Assembly (NCBI RefSeq): GCF_014205275.1
Contig: NZ_JACHND010000001.1
Location: 7,378,001-7,442,000 of the forward strand
DNA: 64,000 nt
Direction: 5' to 3'
Origin: Sphaerisporangium siamense
Lineage (GTDB): Bacteria > Actinomycetota > Actinomycetes > Streptosporangiales > Streptosporangiaceae
In this document: positions 54,389 to 62,925 of the stretch, one piece after another
How positions within the stretch are numbered: position 1 is the stretch's first letter
Layout: each line of letters starts with the position of its first letter
The notes under the pieces: model-generated
Database searches by the model: none
Seen by the model: only the letters and a program-made list of their open reading frames with translations
What the model was told of the DNA's origin: nothing
Made by a program: the position numbers and the translations under genes

Positions 54389-55135
54389 ATGGAACGAGAT
54401 CTGCTCAGCGCCCTCGCGCACCGGGACCATCCGATCGCCGCGCCCGTCTCGGAGGCGAACCTCGATCGGCTGCTGCGGCGGGCCGCGCTGCCGGACGCCG
54501 CCCGTGTCCTCGACCTCGGGTGCGGCGAGGGCGAATGGTCGCTGCGGACGCTCGAACTCGTTCCCTCCGCCGTGGCCGACGGCGTCGACATCTCGCCGCA
54601 CGTCCTCGCCTCCGCCGGGCGGGCGGCGGCCGCGCGAGGGTTGTCCGACCGGCTCACGCTCCACTCCACGCCCGCCGAGCGCTTCTCCGCCCCCGAGCCG
54701 TACGACCTCGTGCTGTGCATGGGCGCCACGCACGCCTTCGGCGGCCTCAAGCCGACGATGGACGCGATCGCCCGCCTCGTATGCCCCGGCGGGCTCGCGC
54801 TGGTGGGCGAGGGATTCTGGGAACGGCCTCCCACCGCCGAACTGGCCGAGGCCATCGGCGACTACCGCGACCTGGCGGGCACCGTCGAGACGGCCGAGTC
54901 CGACGGGTGGCTGACCGTCTACGCCCATGTGAGCACGCTGGAGGAGTGGGACGAGTACGAGTGGTCCTGGACCGGCTCCCTGTCCCGCTGGGCCGCCGAG
55001 AACCCCGGCCCCGACGGCGACCAGGCGCTCGCCACCGCGAGAGAACACCGCGACCTGTGGCTCAACGGCTACCGGGCCACCCTCGGCTTCGTCTCCCTGC
55101 TCCTGCGACGCGCCCAGGGCCTGAGTGATCAGTAG
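54389..55135 (+). CDS. SAM-dependent methyltransferase (class I)
   Basis: The protein has 248 residues. ARVLDLGCGEGEWSLRTLEL is motif I, ADGVDISPHVLASAG is motif II, and YDLVLCMGATHAFGG and GGLALVGEGFWER follow. The substrate is unknown. It lies 9 bp before a second methyltransferase gene on the same strand. Confidence 0.9.
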   Translation: MERDLLSALAHRDHPIAAPVSEANLDRLLRRAALPDAARVLDLGCGEGEWSLRTLELVPSAVADGVDISPHVLASAGRAAAARGLSDRLTLHSTPAERFSAPEPYDLVLCMGATHAFGGLKPTMDAIARLVCPGGLALVGEGFWERPPTAELAEAIGDYRDLAGTVETAESDGWLTVYAHVSTLEEWDEYEWSWTGSLSRWAAENPGPDGDQALATAREHRDLWLNGYRATLGFVSLLLRRAQGLSDQ

Positions 55136-55144
55136 GCTGCGACG

Positions 55145-55918
55145 ATGGAACGCGTAACCGAGGTGCCCGAGAGCTTCGCCCGGTCCGCGGATCGGGGCCA
55201 GGTGAACGACTACGACGCTTTCGCCGAGGCGTACGCGGCGGAGAACGAGAACAACCTCGTGAACGCGTACTACGAGCGGCCCGCGATGCTGGCCCTCGCC
55301 GGAGACGTGGCCGGCCGTCGCGTCCTGGACGCCGGTTGCGGCTCGGGCGCCCTGTCCGCCGCGCTACGCGACCGGGGTGCGGTCGTCACCGGCATCGACG
55401 CCAGCGCCACGATGCTGGCACTGGCCAGGCGGCGGCTGGGCGACGACGCGGCGCTGCGCGTGGCCGACCTGCGCGACCGCCTGCCGTTCGCCGACGGCGC
55501 GTTCGACGACGTGGTCGCGTCGCTGGTGCTGCACTACCTGGAAGACTGGGGGCCGGCGCTGGCCGAGCTGCGGCGCGTGCTCAGGCCCGGCGGCCGGCTG
55601 ATCGCGTCGGTGGACCACCCGTTCGTGGCCTACACGATCCAGGATCCCCGGCCGGACTACTTCGCCGCGACCAGCTACAGCTTCGAGTGGACGTTCGACG
55701 GGCGGTCCGTCCCGATGAGGTTCTGGCGCAGGCCGTTGCACGCGATGACCGAGGCCTTCACCACCGCCGGTTTCCGCCTGGCCGTCATCGGCGAGCCGCA
55801 GCCCGACCCGGCCGCCCGCGAGCTGTTCCCCGACGGCTTCCACGACCTTTCGAGCAAACCCGTCTTCCTGTTCTTCGTCGTCGAGGTGCCACCGCCGGCT
55901 GCGGGCTCGGACGACTAG
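55145..55918 (+). CDS. SAM-dependent methyltransferase (UbiE/COQ5-like)
   Basis: The protein has 257 residues. RRVLDAGCGSGALSAALRDRG is motif I, VVTGIDASATML is motif II, and DDVVASLVLHYLEDW and LRPGGRLIASVDHP are conserved. The substrate is unknown. The TAG stop is part of the CTAG target of the adjacent insertion sequence, so the C-terminus may be original. Confidence 0.9.
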   Translation: MERVTEVPESFARSADRGQVNDYDAFAEAYAAENENNLVNAYYERPAMLALAGDVAGRRVLDAGCGSGALSAALRDRGAVVTGIDASATMLALARRRLGDDAALRVADLRDRLPFADGAFDDVVASLVLHYLEDWGPALAELRRVLRPGGRLIASVDHPFVAYTIQDPRPDYFAATSYSFEWTFDGRSVPMRFWRRPLHAMTEAFTTAGFRLAVIGEPQPDPAARELFPDGFHDLSSKPVFLFFVVEVPPPAAGSDD

Positions 55919-55919
55919 C

Positions 55920-57029
55920 TGTACTGACCACAGAGGTTGGGTACGGGGCGACACGAGCGAATGATCTTGTAATGGGTGAGGGCCTTCGGGTTCGGTGTGG
56001 ATTGCGACATCTGCACCAAGACCCGAAAGGCCCTCATGCCCCACCGTAACGCCCCCCTGACCGAACTGGGACGCCTTCGCCTGGCCCGGTGCGTCGTCGA
56101 GGACGGCTGGCCACTGCGCCGTGCCGCCGAACGCTTCCAGGTCGCGGTGACCACCGCCCGCCGCTGGGCCGAGCGCTACCGCCTGCACGGTGCGGCAGGC
56201 ATGACCGACCGCTCCAGCCGTCCACGCCACAGCCCTCGGCGTACTCCAACCCGTACCGAGCGGCGCATCATCAAGGTCCGTCTGGCCCGCCGCTGGGGAC
56301 CGGCCCGCATCGCCTACCTGCTGCGCCTCAACCCCGCCACCGTGCACCGCGTCCTGACCCGCTACCGCCTGGCCCGACTGTCACACCTGGACCGCGCCAC
56401 GGCCACCCCCATCCGCCGCTACGAGCGCGCCACCCCCGGTGAACTCATCCACGTCGACATCAAAAAGCTCGGCAACATCCCCGACGGCGGCGGCCACAAG
56501 ATCCACGGCCGGGCGGCAGGCGGCCGCAACAGCTCCGCCCACCGCGACCCGGCCCGGCCACGAACCCGCCACGGCCGCCCCAACCTGGGCTACGGCTACC
56601 TGCACAACGCCATCGACGACCACTCCCGCCTGGCCTACACCGAAATCCTGCCCGACGAGACCAAGGAAACCGCCACCGCGTTCTGGCTACGGGCCCAGGC
56701 ATACTTCACCAGCTGCGGCATCACCGTGCAGCGGGTACTGACCGACAACGGCTCGGCCTACCGCTCCCACCTATGGCGCGACACCCTGACCGCAGCCGGC
56801 ATCACCCACAAACGCACCCGCCCCTACCGTCCCCAGACCAACGGCAAGGTCGAACGCTACAACCGCACCCTGCTGGACGAATGGGCCTACGCCCACCCCT
56901 ACCGGTCAGAGACCGAACGCCGCCAAGCACTCCCACAGTGGCTCCACACCTACAATCACCACCGCGGCCACACCGCACTGAACGGCGCACCACCCGCCAG
57001 CCGCGTACCCAACCTCACGGGACAGAACA
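55920..57029 (+). mobile_element. IS481-family insertion sequence, complete
   Basis: The 1110-bp element begins TGT and ends ACA. Its ends are imperfect inverted repeats: about 24 of 30 bases match, sharing GAGGTTGGGTACG in the inner part. Flanks are ACTAGC (55914-55919) and CCTAGC (57030-57035), matching the NCTAGN target known for IS481 with one difference between the copies. One intact transposase gene is present. Confidence 0.85.
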
Positions 57030-57034
57030 CCTAG
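56036..57034 (+). CDS. IS481-family transposase
   Basis: The protein has 332 residues. An N-terminal helix-turn-helix (PLRRAAERFQVAVTTARRWA) is followed by the RNase H-fold integrase core with DDE: Asp in ELIHVDIKKL, Asp in VLTDNGSAY, and Glu in NGKVERYNRTLLDEW. The length is normal. The stop codon TAG (57032-57034) lies outside the element, in the duplicated CTAG target. The start is ATG 56036; the frame is open further upstream. Confidence 0.9.
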   Translation: MPHRNAPLTELGRLRLARCVVEDGWPLRRAAERFQVAVTTARRWAERYRLHGAAGMTDRSSRPRHSPRRTPTRTERRIIKVRLARRWGPARIAYLLRLNPATVHRVLTRYRLARLSHLDRATATPIRRYERATPGELIHVDIKKLGNIPDGGGHKIHGRAAGGRNSSAHRDPARPRTRHGRPNLGYGYLHNAIDDHSRLAYTEILPDETKETATAFWLRAQAYFTSCGITVQRVLTDNGSAYRSHLWRDTLTAAGITHKRTRPYRPQTNGKVERYNRTLLDEWAYAHPYRSETERRQALPQWLHTYNHHRGHTALNGAPPASRVPNLTGQNT

Positions 57035-57037
57035 CCG

Positions 57038-57053
57038 GTCCCGGATCCGGGAC
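57038..57053. terminator. Perfect 16-bp palindrome at the IS/hydrolase junction
   Basis: GTCCCGGATCCGGGAC sits between the IS end and the 3' end of the hydrolase gene. It could terminate transcription from either side or be part of an operator; it has no T-run. Confidence 0.35.
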
Positions 57054-57058
57054 AGGTC

Positions 57059-57886
57059 CTATTCCTTGGCGAGGGCATCGGCCAGCGTCCCGGCGAACTC
57101 GGCGGGCCGGGACCAGTAGCCGGTGTGGTCACCCGGAAAGTCCGCCACGCGCCGTCCCCACCGATCGGCCAGGACAGCACTCGTGCGGTGGCAGAACGAC
57201 TCGCGTGCCTCGCCCCCGGCCATCACGATCCGTTCCTGCCGAGCGTCCAGCGCGGCCAGGTCGAGGTGGACGCACGGCGCCTGCCGGACCTCGTGCGCGA
57301 GGAAGAAGTCGAAGTTGCCCATGACCCGGCGCAGCAGCCCGGCATCGGCGTCGGCCGGTTTCCGCAGGTCGCCCAGTCCCGTGCCCGCGGCGAACGCCTG
57401 AATCGCCGGACCGATGCCATCGCGCCGGTAGGTGACGTACACGTCCTCGAAGAAGGTCTGCCACCGGGCGGCGTCCGGGAGCAGCGGTGTCAGGGGCGGC
57501 TCGTGGGCGACCAGCCGGGTGACCAGGTCGGGGTGGCCGGCCGCCAGCGCGAGCCCGATGACGGCGCCCGCGCTGCTGCCCAGCACGTGGGCCGGGCCGG
57601 TGGCGACGGTCTCCAGCAGGCGCCGGGCGTCCTCGGTGTGCGTCCTGAGCCAGCCGGCGGGGGTCCATCCGTGGGGTGGCGGCTCCTTCAGCGCGCTGCG
57701 CGAGAAGCCGCGCCGGTCGTAGCTGATCACGGTGTACCGGTCGGCGAGCAGGCCGGCCAGTGCCTCGTACAGGCCGGCGTCACCGTTGCTGCCGGGAATC
57801 AACAGAAGCGCCGGCCCCTGACCGCGAACCTGGTAATAGATATCGGCCCCAGGCAGGTGCAGGTTATCGGTGCGCGGGTCGGGCAT
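57059..57886 (-). CDS. Alpha/beta hydrolase
   Basis: The protein has 275 residues. ALLLIPGSNGDAGLYEALAG (oxyanion region), the nucleophile elbow HVLGSSAGAVIG, and the catalytic His in FPGDHTGYW support an alpha/beta hydrolase. The substrate is unknown. Its 3' end lies next to an insertion sequence. The start ATG is at 57886. Confidence 0.88.
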   Translation of the reverse strand: MPDPRTDNLHLPGADIYYQVRGQGPALLLIPGSNGDAGLYEALAGLLADRYTVISYDRRGFSRSALKEPPPHGWTPAGWLRTHTEDARRLLETVATGPAHVLGSSAGAVIGLALAAGHPDLVTRLVAHEPPLTPLLPDAARWQTFFEDVYVTYRRDGIGPAIQAFAAGTGLGDLRKPADADAGLLRRVMGNFDFFLAHEVRQAPCVHLDLAALDARQERIVMAGGEARESFCHRTSAVLADRWGRRVADFPGDHTGYWSRPAEFAGTLADALAKE

Positions 57887-57937
57887 CGCGTTCTCCTGAC
57901 GTTCGAACCTGATCCGACGGCCTGTTCGTGAGCGGAA

Positions 57938-58010
57938 CGCCGTTCTCCGAGGAGGAACGGCGCACCGGAGAACGGCAGAGAAGGAACTCGCAGGTCAGCT
58001 GCCACGTTGA
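57938..58010 (-). pseudogene. Scar of a deleted DUF397 gene with its terminator
   Basis: 57938-57976 repeats the hairpin found behind the intact DUF397 gene (59896-59937). 57990-58010 matches the first codons of that gene (CAGGTCAGC...CACGTTGATT, encoding M-x-ADLR on the minus strand). The body of the gene is missing between these two pieces, as in an internal deletion of a former second copy. Confidence 0.6.
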
Positions 58011-58193
58011 TTTAACAGTAATAGCCGTTTCGTCGGGATGCGGGGCGGATTTCGGATCGCGCCCGACCGGCGGAAAGAGACCCGTTCCCCATCGCCGCGG
58101 GACAGTAGAGTTGAGTGCGGGGGCCAGATCGATCGCCGGATCACGACCGGGCGGGTGGTGAGGTTGCTCTCCGACACAATAAGACTGTTACGA

Positions 58194-59267
58194 ATGCGGT
58201 CATGGGTCGCCAGGCGTCGCCGCCTGCCCCCGCGAAACGAAGCCTTGATGGCGCGGTACCGCGAACTGTACGAATCCGCCGGGCAGTTCTTTCTGCCGCA
58301 TCTCGCCGACGACCTGGACGCGTACCTCACCGCCGCCGCCCCGGCCGGAGGGTCCGACGCGGTACGGCACCTGTACGGACTCCGCTTCTCCTATCCCGAC
58401 GATCCGCTGGTCACCATGACCGGGCTGCTCGGCCTGAATCCGCCTCCCGACATCCTGATCGGCAGCGTGCCGCGCACGATGCTGTACGACCCGCTGGAGG
58501 ACGAGCACCGGCCGTTCCTGGTCCCGAACCTGGTCACCTACCAGGTGGACGAGGGCTGCCTGATCATCGGCAGTGCCCAGTTCGTGCGCCTGGTCGACGA
58601 GTTCGCGTCGGTCATCTCCTCCACCACCCCGGGCCTGGACGGCCGGCCCGTGTTCAACATCTCTCCCCAGCGCATCATCGACGGGCTCGCCTCGATCGTC
58701 AGCGACCGGTGGATGTCGGAGTCCACCCCGCCCACCTTCGGGCACGGCTACCTGCCCGAGGACATCATGGCGAACCCGACGTGGGCCGTCATGAACACCA
58801 TGGCGTCGCTCGCCTGCTGGTCGTTCCTCGTCCACCACGAGCTCGCGCACATCGAGCTCGGGCATCTCGCCGGCGCCGCGTCGCCCGCCGACGCCGGCTG
58901 GTCGGCCGCCCAGGAACTCGCCGCCGACGAGTGGGCGTTGAGGCGGTGCGTCGAACCGTTCCTCTCCTACATGAAGGCGCCGCTCTTCGTGCGGGGAGCG
59001 GCCCACGGCACGGCCGGTTTCTGCATCGGCACCGTGCTCAAACTGATCGGGCTCCTGGCGACCCTCGACGCCAGAAGGCCCTCGGGCTCGCACACCCACC
59101 CGGAACCGCAGGCGCGGACCGAGGCGGCGGAGCGGGTGATGGCGGAGGAGGCCTACCGGCTGTCGTCCCCCGACGGCCTGGCCACCGCTCTGTTCGGCGC
59201 CGCCTCGGCGTTCCACCACATGATCGGCGACCGCCTGCCGGACCTCGACCGAGGAGATCACGCGTGA
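58194..59267 (+). CDS. HExxH metallopeptidase-like protein
   Basis: The protein has about 357 residues from the ATG at 58194; ATG 58248 and 58038 are alternatives and none has a clear ribosome-binding site. The core is FLVHHELAHIELGHL, an HExxH motif with a following His, then AQELAADEWALRR, giving the third ligand Glu/Asp as in M48/M78 and Lit-type (U49) peptidases. The flanking sequence is unfamiliar. There are no membrane helices. Lit-type enzymes cut host proteins on phage infection, so a defence role is possible but unproven. Its stop overlaps the next gene (GTGA). Confidence 0.7.
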   Translation: MRSWVARRRRLPPRNEALMARYRELYESAGQFFLPHLADDLDAYLTAAAPAGGSDAVRHLYGLRFSYPDDPLVTMTGLLGLNPPPDILIGSVPRTMLYDPLEDEHRPFLVPNLVTYQVDEGCLIIGSAQFVRLVDEFASVISSTTPGLDGRPVFNISPQRIIDGLASIVSDRWMSESTPPTFGHGYLPEDIMANPTWAVMNTMASLACWSFLVHHELAHIELGHLAGAASPADAGWSAAQELAADEWALRRCVEPFLSYMKAPLFVRGAAHGTAGFCIGTVLKLIGLLATLDARRPSGSHTHPEPQARTEAAERVMAEEAYRLSSPDGLATALFGAASAFHHMIGDRLPDLDRGDHA

Positions 59268-59833
59268 TCGACGACCCCGTCCCCGCGACGTCCGCCGTCC
59301 CGTTCGACGGCGCCTCGCTGAAGGAGGTGAGCGACGAGGCGGTGGCCGCGTTCCTGGGAGCCGGGCACGACTCGCGCCAGGTCATCGAGTTCCGGCACGT
59401 CGGCAACACCGTGGTCGTGCACAGCAGGTCGTGGAAGAACGTCGTCTACAACTTCCGCAAGGACGTGCAGGCCGTGCTCGGCGCCGCCGGCATGGTCACC
59501 GCTCCCTTCTTCACCGAGCCCGTCACCGGCGTGGTCATCACCGGAGTGCTCGCCTGTCTCAACTGCTGGCACCTGCTCGCCTCGACCCGCAAGATAGAAC
59601 TCGCCGAGCCGCACGCCCTGCTGGTCTCCCGGCTCTCGGTCGCCCGGCTGGCCGGACAGGACGGCAACCCCGCCGTGCTGCGCTACCTGACCGCCGAGTT
59701 CCAGGCCAAGGGATGGGACCTCGACAGCGTCATCGACGACCTCCAGTCCATGCGAATCCTCGCCGCCGACCGCGACCGGCAGCGCCTCGTCCTACGCGAC
59801 CGCATCCTGATCACCCGCCGCCCCACCCCCTGA
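59264..59833 (+). CDS. Small membrane-associated protein coupled to the metallopeptidase
   Basis: The protein has 189 residues. The GTG overlaps the upstream stop and follows GAGGAGATCACGC, so translation is coupled. FRKDVQAVLGAAGMV precedes two hydrophobic segments (TAPFFTEPVTGVVITGVLACLNCWHLLA). The C-terminal 80 residues look like a winged helix (FQAKGWDLDSVIDDLQSMRIL). I do not recognise the family. It could be a membrane anchor, inhibitor or target of the peptidase. Confidence 0.65.
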   Translation: MIDDPVPATSAVPFDGASLKEVSDEAVAAFLGAGHDSRQVIEFRHVGNTVVVHSRSWKNVVYNFRKDVQAVLGAAGMVTAPFFTEPVTGVVITGVLACLNCWHLLASTRKIELAEPHALLVSRLSVARLAGQDGNPAVLRYLTAEFQAKGWDLDSVIDDLQSMRILAADRDRQRLVLRDRILITRRPTP

Positions 59834-59895
59834 ATCACCCCCGCGCCCCCGGCGCGCTCCGCCCAACCTGACCCGGCGACCAGTGCGTGACCGGA

Positions 59896-59937
59896 CGCCG
59901 TTCTCCGAGGAGAAATCGCGACGCTCGGAGAACGGCG
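59896..59937. terminator. Bidirectional terminator between convergent genes
   Basis: CGCCGTTCTCCGAG (59896-59909) pairs perfectly over 14 bp with CTCGGAGAACGGCG (59924-59937), loop 14. A near-copy of this hairpin occurs at 57938-57976. Confidence 0.75.
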
Positions 59938-59950
59938 GAAGCGGACCTCG

Positions 59951-60154
59951 TCAGGCCTCGAACCGTCCGGAGCGCACGCCGTTCAGGAACGCCGACCACG
60001 CGCCCGGCGCGACGACCAGCGCAGGACCTGCCGGGTCCTTGCTGTCACGCACCGCGAGAACACCCGGCAGATTCGACGCGACTTCCACGCAGTTACCCGT
60101 GTCCGCACTGAAAGAGCTCTTGCGCCAACGGGCACCCCGCAGGTCAGCGGTCAC
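59951..60154 (-). CDS. DUF397 protein
   Basis: The protein has 67 residues. ARWRKSSFSADTGNCVEVA and VAVRDSKDP-like text (LAVRDSKDPAGP) with WSAFLNGVRSG are the DUF397 signature. These small actinobacterial proteins pair with the HTH-DUF5753 regulator upstream and are thought to modulate it. The GTG start lies inside the end of the regulator gene (11-bp overlap). Confidence 0.93.
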   Translation of the reverse strand: MTADLRGARWRKSSFSADTGNCVEVASNLPGVLAVRDSKDPAGPALVVAPGAWSAFLNGVRSGRFEA

Positions 60155-60980
60155 GTTGATTCACCACTCTCTCTAGAAGTTTGACCGACTGCTTAAACGG
60201 TAAGGCTTCCGCCCTTATCGCGTCATACCGTGCCGTGAGCGCCGCGATGGTCTGTGGCTCGTCCACCGTGCGCCCATGCGGTTGCGCCTCCATGTAGGCG
60301 GCATATGGCCAACCGACGCGTTCGGCGACGATGAACCCACCTGCAAGCCCACAGTGCGCCTCGGTCTCATAAGGCACGACCTGTATGGTCACCATAGGGT
60401 GCTGCGCGATCTCGATCAGGTACTTCACCTGCTCCCGCATCACTTCCGCCCCACCAATGGAGCGATGCAGCACGGCCTCGTCCACGATGACGCTGATCAT
60501 CGGAGGCTTTTCGCGACCGAGAATCGCCTGTCGCCGCATCCGTTGCGTAAGGCGTTCGTCCAGCTCTTCCCCAGAGGTGCCGGGTGAGGTCGCCAGGATC
60601 GCGCGGGCGTACGCCTGCGTCTGGAGCAGGCCGGGCACGAGCATCGGTTCCCAGTTGTGCAGCGCCGTGGCCTCCTCCTCCACTTCGAGCCACGGCCTGA
60701 AGTATTCGGGAGCCGTCCGCCACGTCGTGGCGGCGTACAGCCTGACCATGATGCCGTCGAGCGCCAGGGCCCGATCGCACAGCTCGGCGAATCGCTCGGT
60801 CGGCCGGCGTTTGGTCAGCTCGATCAGGTTGACCATGGAGTCCGAATAGCCGGTGAGCCACCCGAGCCTCTTCTGCGAGAGCCCGGCCGCCTGCCGGTAG
60901 CGTCGTAATTCGTAGGCGAAGAGGGCGCGCGGCGATTCACGTGGATCTATCTCTCTGCCGGAAGACAATTGCCCCTCCAT
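60144..60980 (-). CDS. XRE-family regulator with DUF5753
   Basis: The protein has 278 residues. LRRYRQAAGLSQKRLGWLTG begins the helix-turn-helix, and residues 90-270 form the DUF5753 domain (WEPMLVPGLLQTQAYARAIL; VIVDEAVLHRSIGG; IQVVPYETEAHCGL). WhiJ-like pairs of this type regulate development or antibiotic production in streptomycetes. It is translationally coupled with the DUF397 gene. Confidence 0.93.
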   Translation of the reverse strand: MEGQLSSGREIDPRESPRALFAYELRRYRQAAGLSQKRLGWLTGYSDSMVNLIELTKRRPTERFAELCDRALALDGIMVRLYAATTWRTAPEYFRPWLEVEEEATALHNWEPMLVPGLLQTQAYARAILATSPGTSGEELDERLTQRMRRQAILGREKPPMISVIVDEAVLHRSIGGAEVMREQVKYLIEIAQHPMVTIQVVPYETEAHCGLAGGFIVAERVGWPYAAYMEAQPHGRTVDEPQTIAALTARYDAIRAEALPFKQSVKLLERVVNQRDR

Positions 60981-61358
60981 TTCTCAGAAGCGGACATTTA
61001 TGCACGATTTACAGAGTCCCACTGACAAAACCCCTAGGGCTGCCGTGGCGGAAATCCGCTGCCGATCGTAACCCGAGGTCACCGAGCCAGGAGTGCGAAT
61101 TCGTCAAGACGCGAAACCCGCCGGCGACCGAAGCAGGGCGATATTTGTTCCGCGCGCTTCGCGTTGCTCCGCTGGAGCGTCGCCCGGTTCTGGGGTGGGC
61201 CAACGGCGAACGGCGTCCTTACAAATTCCGACGCCGTCATGTATTCCGTACCGCATTCCAGCCCTCAGAGACGCCGGGAAAAGCCCCCACCATGGCCTAC
61301 AGCACTGACAAGACCCATGTTGATGTTGTCGACGTCATCGGTGGCCACGGCAGAGGGA
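60981..61358. other. Intergenic region without a supported gene
   Basis: This 378-bp stretch is less G+C-rich than its neighbours and lies upstream of the HTH gene. CATAAA-type -10 sequences occur near 60995 on the minus strand. A short frame from ATG 61292 (MAYSTDKTHVDVVDVIGGHG...) runs into the adjacent gene in antisense; it has unusual codon use and may be a fragment. I see nothing else. Confidence 0.4.
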
Positions 61359-61726
61359 TCAGCTCACCCCTCCCACGCTGGCTTTGCCGTCCCGTGCCGC
61401 CGCCGCGTAGAACGGCCCGAGGCCCTCGAACCCCTCATAGGCGTCGCCTTCCGGGTCCCGCTGGGCGGGGTCGAAGCCCCATCCCTCGCCCATCAAACCT
61501 TTCGCGACCGCGGCGACCTGGGCGGGGTCGAGGACGAACGCCGGGCCGTAGCCGAACTCGTATCCCTCGATGTCGTTCTCGCCGATCTCACCGATCGCCG
61601 CCGATCGCCGCCGATCGCCGCCGATCGCCGCCGATCGCCGCCGATCGCCTCGATCAGATCGGGCTTCGCCCGCACGGACTCCAGCAGCTCGCCATCGATC
61701 TTCGCGAGGTTCAGCCACATCGACAT
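61359..61726 (-). pseudogene. DUF1877-like gene, frame broken at a 10-bp tandem repeat
   Basis: The start ATG at 61726 lies two bases after the stop of the FAD monooxygenase gene. The N-terminal frame reads MSMWLNLAKIDGELLESV... and then enters the repeat at 61591-61648. The downstream half (GYEFGYGPAFVLDPAQVAAV, FYAAAARDGK) is intact but in another frame. Both halves resemble DUF1877/YfbM proteins, with the family's middle segment missing. One additional 10-bp unit, or two fewer, would join the frames. This could be a decayed gene, an ON/OFF switch or a sequencing error. Confidence 0.55.
61591..61648. repeat. 10-bp tandem repeat, 5.8 copies
   Basis: The unit CCGATCGCCG repeats head to tail five times plus eight bases with no mismatch. 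As 10 is not a multiple of three, each gain or loss shifts the reading frame of the surrounding DUF1877-like gene. Confidence 0.9.
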
Positions 61727-61728
61727 GG

Positions 61729-62856
61729 TCACGAATGGTGCTCGGTGAACATCTCGATCAGGCCGTCGGGGACGTCGTCGCCGAACAGGTGCTCGCGGAT
61801 GTGGGCGTCGTCGGTGGCGGCTTCGACGCTGCGGATGAACATGGCCTGTTCGTATTCGGCGAGGGCGGCCTCGACATCGCCGGGGTGCGCGGCGAGGGCC
61901 TTGCCGAGTTCGGCGCCGTCGTACATGGCCAGGTTGGCGCCTTCGCCGTTCGGGGCCGCGAGGTGGGCGGCGTCGCCGACCAAGGTCACCCCGGGCACCC
62001 GATCCCACCGGTGCTCGATCGGCAGCGCGTAGTGGGGGCGCAGCACCGGCGGGGTGTCGCCGTCGGTGATCAGCGCGGTGAGCTCCGGGGCCCAGCCGTC
62101 GAACTCCCGCGCGATCCGCGCGGCGGCCGCGGCTGCGTCGGTGAAGTCGATGGCGGCGAACCAGTCCAGCGGCTTGGTGAGCACCACGTACGTGTGCAGG
62201 GTGTCGCCGCTCTCCCGGTGCGCGTGGATCTCCTTGTCCTGCGCGGGCGCCATGAGCGACCCGCCGCCGACCGCTTTCGCGGCGGCGGGGTGCCGGGTGT
62301 CGGCGTCGAACAGGTAGGTCTCGACGAACGACGCGCCGGTGTACTCGGGTGTGGCGGTGGACAGCAGCGGCCGGACCCGTGACCACGCGCCGTCCGCGCC
62401 GACCAGCAGGCTCGTAGTGACGGTGGCGCCGTCGGCGAAGATCACCTCGTGGCGGCCGTCGCCGAGGGCACGGGCGCCACCGGCCTTGCGCCCCCACCGG
62501 ACGGTGCCGGCCGGGAGCGATTCGAGCAGGATCCGTCGCAGCTCGGCACGCTGGACCTCGGGGCGTCCGCCCGTGCCGTCGTCGGCTTTCTCGAACAGGA
62601 CGGTCCCGTCCGGGTTCAGGATGCGCATCGCCTGGCGGCCCTCCAGGACGAGGCCACGGAACTCGTCCATCAGGCCGGCCGCCTCGACGGCGAGTTGCCC
62701 GTTGTAGTCGTGGATGTCGAGCATCCCGCCCTGCGTGCGCGCCGCCGGGGACGGCTCCGCCTCATAGACCGTGGACGGGATGCCGTGGACGTGCAGCACG
62801 CGGGCCAGCGTGAGCCCGCCCAGTCCGGCGCCGATGATCGTGACGGGAGTGCGCAT
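61729..62856 (-). CDS. TetX-like FAD-dependent monooxygenase
   Basis: The protein has 375 residues. VTIIGAGLGGLTLARVLHVHG is the FAD Rossmann motif, LLVGADGAWSRVRP is the DG motif, and VTLVGDAAHLAAPNGEGANLA is the GD motif. It matches TetX/RebC-type flavoprotein hydroxylases, which can inactivate tetracyclines or oxidise aromatics. The substrate is unknown. The ATG follows GAAGGAGCCACC. It is divergent from a TetR gene, with three palindromes between, so it is probably induced by a ligand. Confidence 0.9.
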   Translation of the reverse strand: MRTPVTIIGAGLGGLTLARVLHVHGIPSTVYEAEPSPAARTQGGMLDIHDYNGQLAVEAAGLMDEFRGLVLEGRQAMRILNPDGTVLFEKADDGTGGRPEVQRAELRRILLESLPAGTVRWGRKAGGARALGDGRHEVIFADGATVTTSLLVGADGAWSRVRPLLSTATPEYTGASFVETYLFDADTRHPAAAKAVGGGSLMAPAQDKEIHAHRESGDTLHTYVVLTKPLDWFAAIDFTDAAAAAARIAREFDGWAPELTALITDGDTPPVLRPHYALPIEHRWDRVPGVTLVGDAAHLAAPNGEGANLAMYDGAELGKALAAHPGDVEAALAEYEQAMFIRSVEAATDDAHIREHLFGDDVPDGLIEMFTEHHS

Positions 62857-62925
62857 GGTGGCTCCTTCGCGATCGAGGCCGCCCGGCGAGATCCGGCACG
62901 GCCTGTCTGGGCGTCGTTCCCCCGT

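Noticed and set aside
61292-61400. Frame starting MAYSTDKTHVDVVDVIGGHG
   Set aside because: It has unusual codon use and a plausible start, but it runs into the antisense of the DUF1877-like gene without a supported end or homologue; it is noted only as a possible fragment.
61591-61648. Possible CRISPR array
   Set aside because: The units are 10 bp with no spacers; it is a simple tandem repeat.
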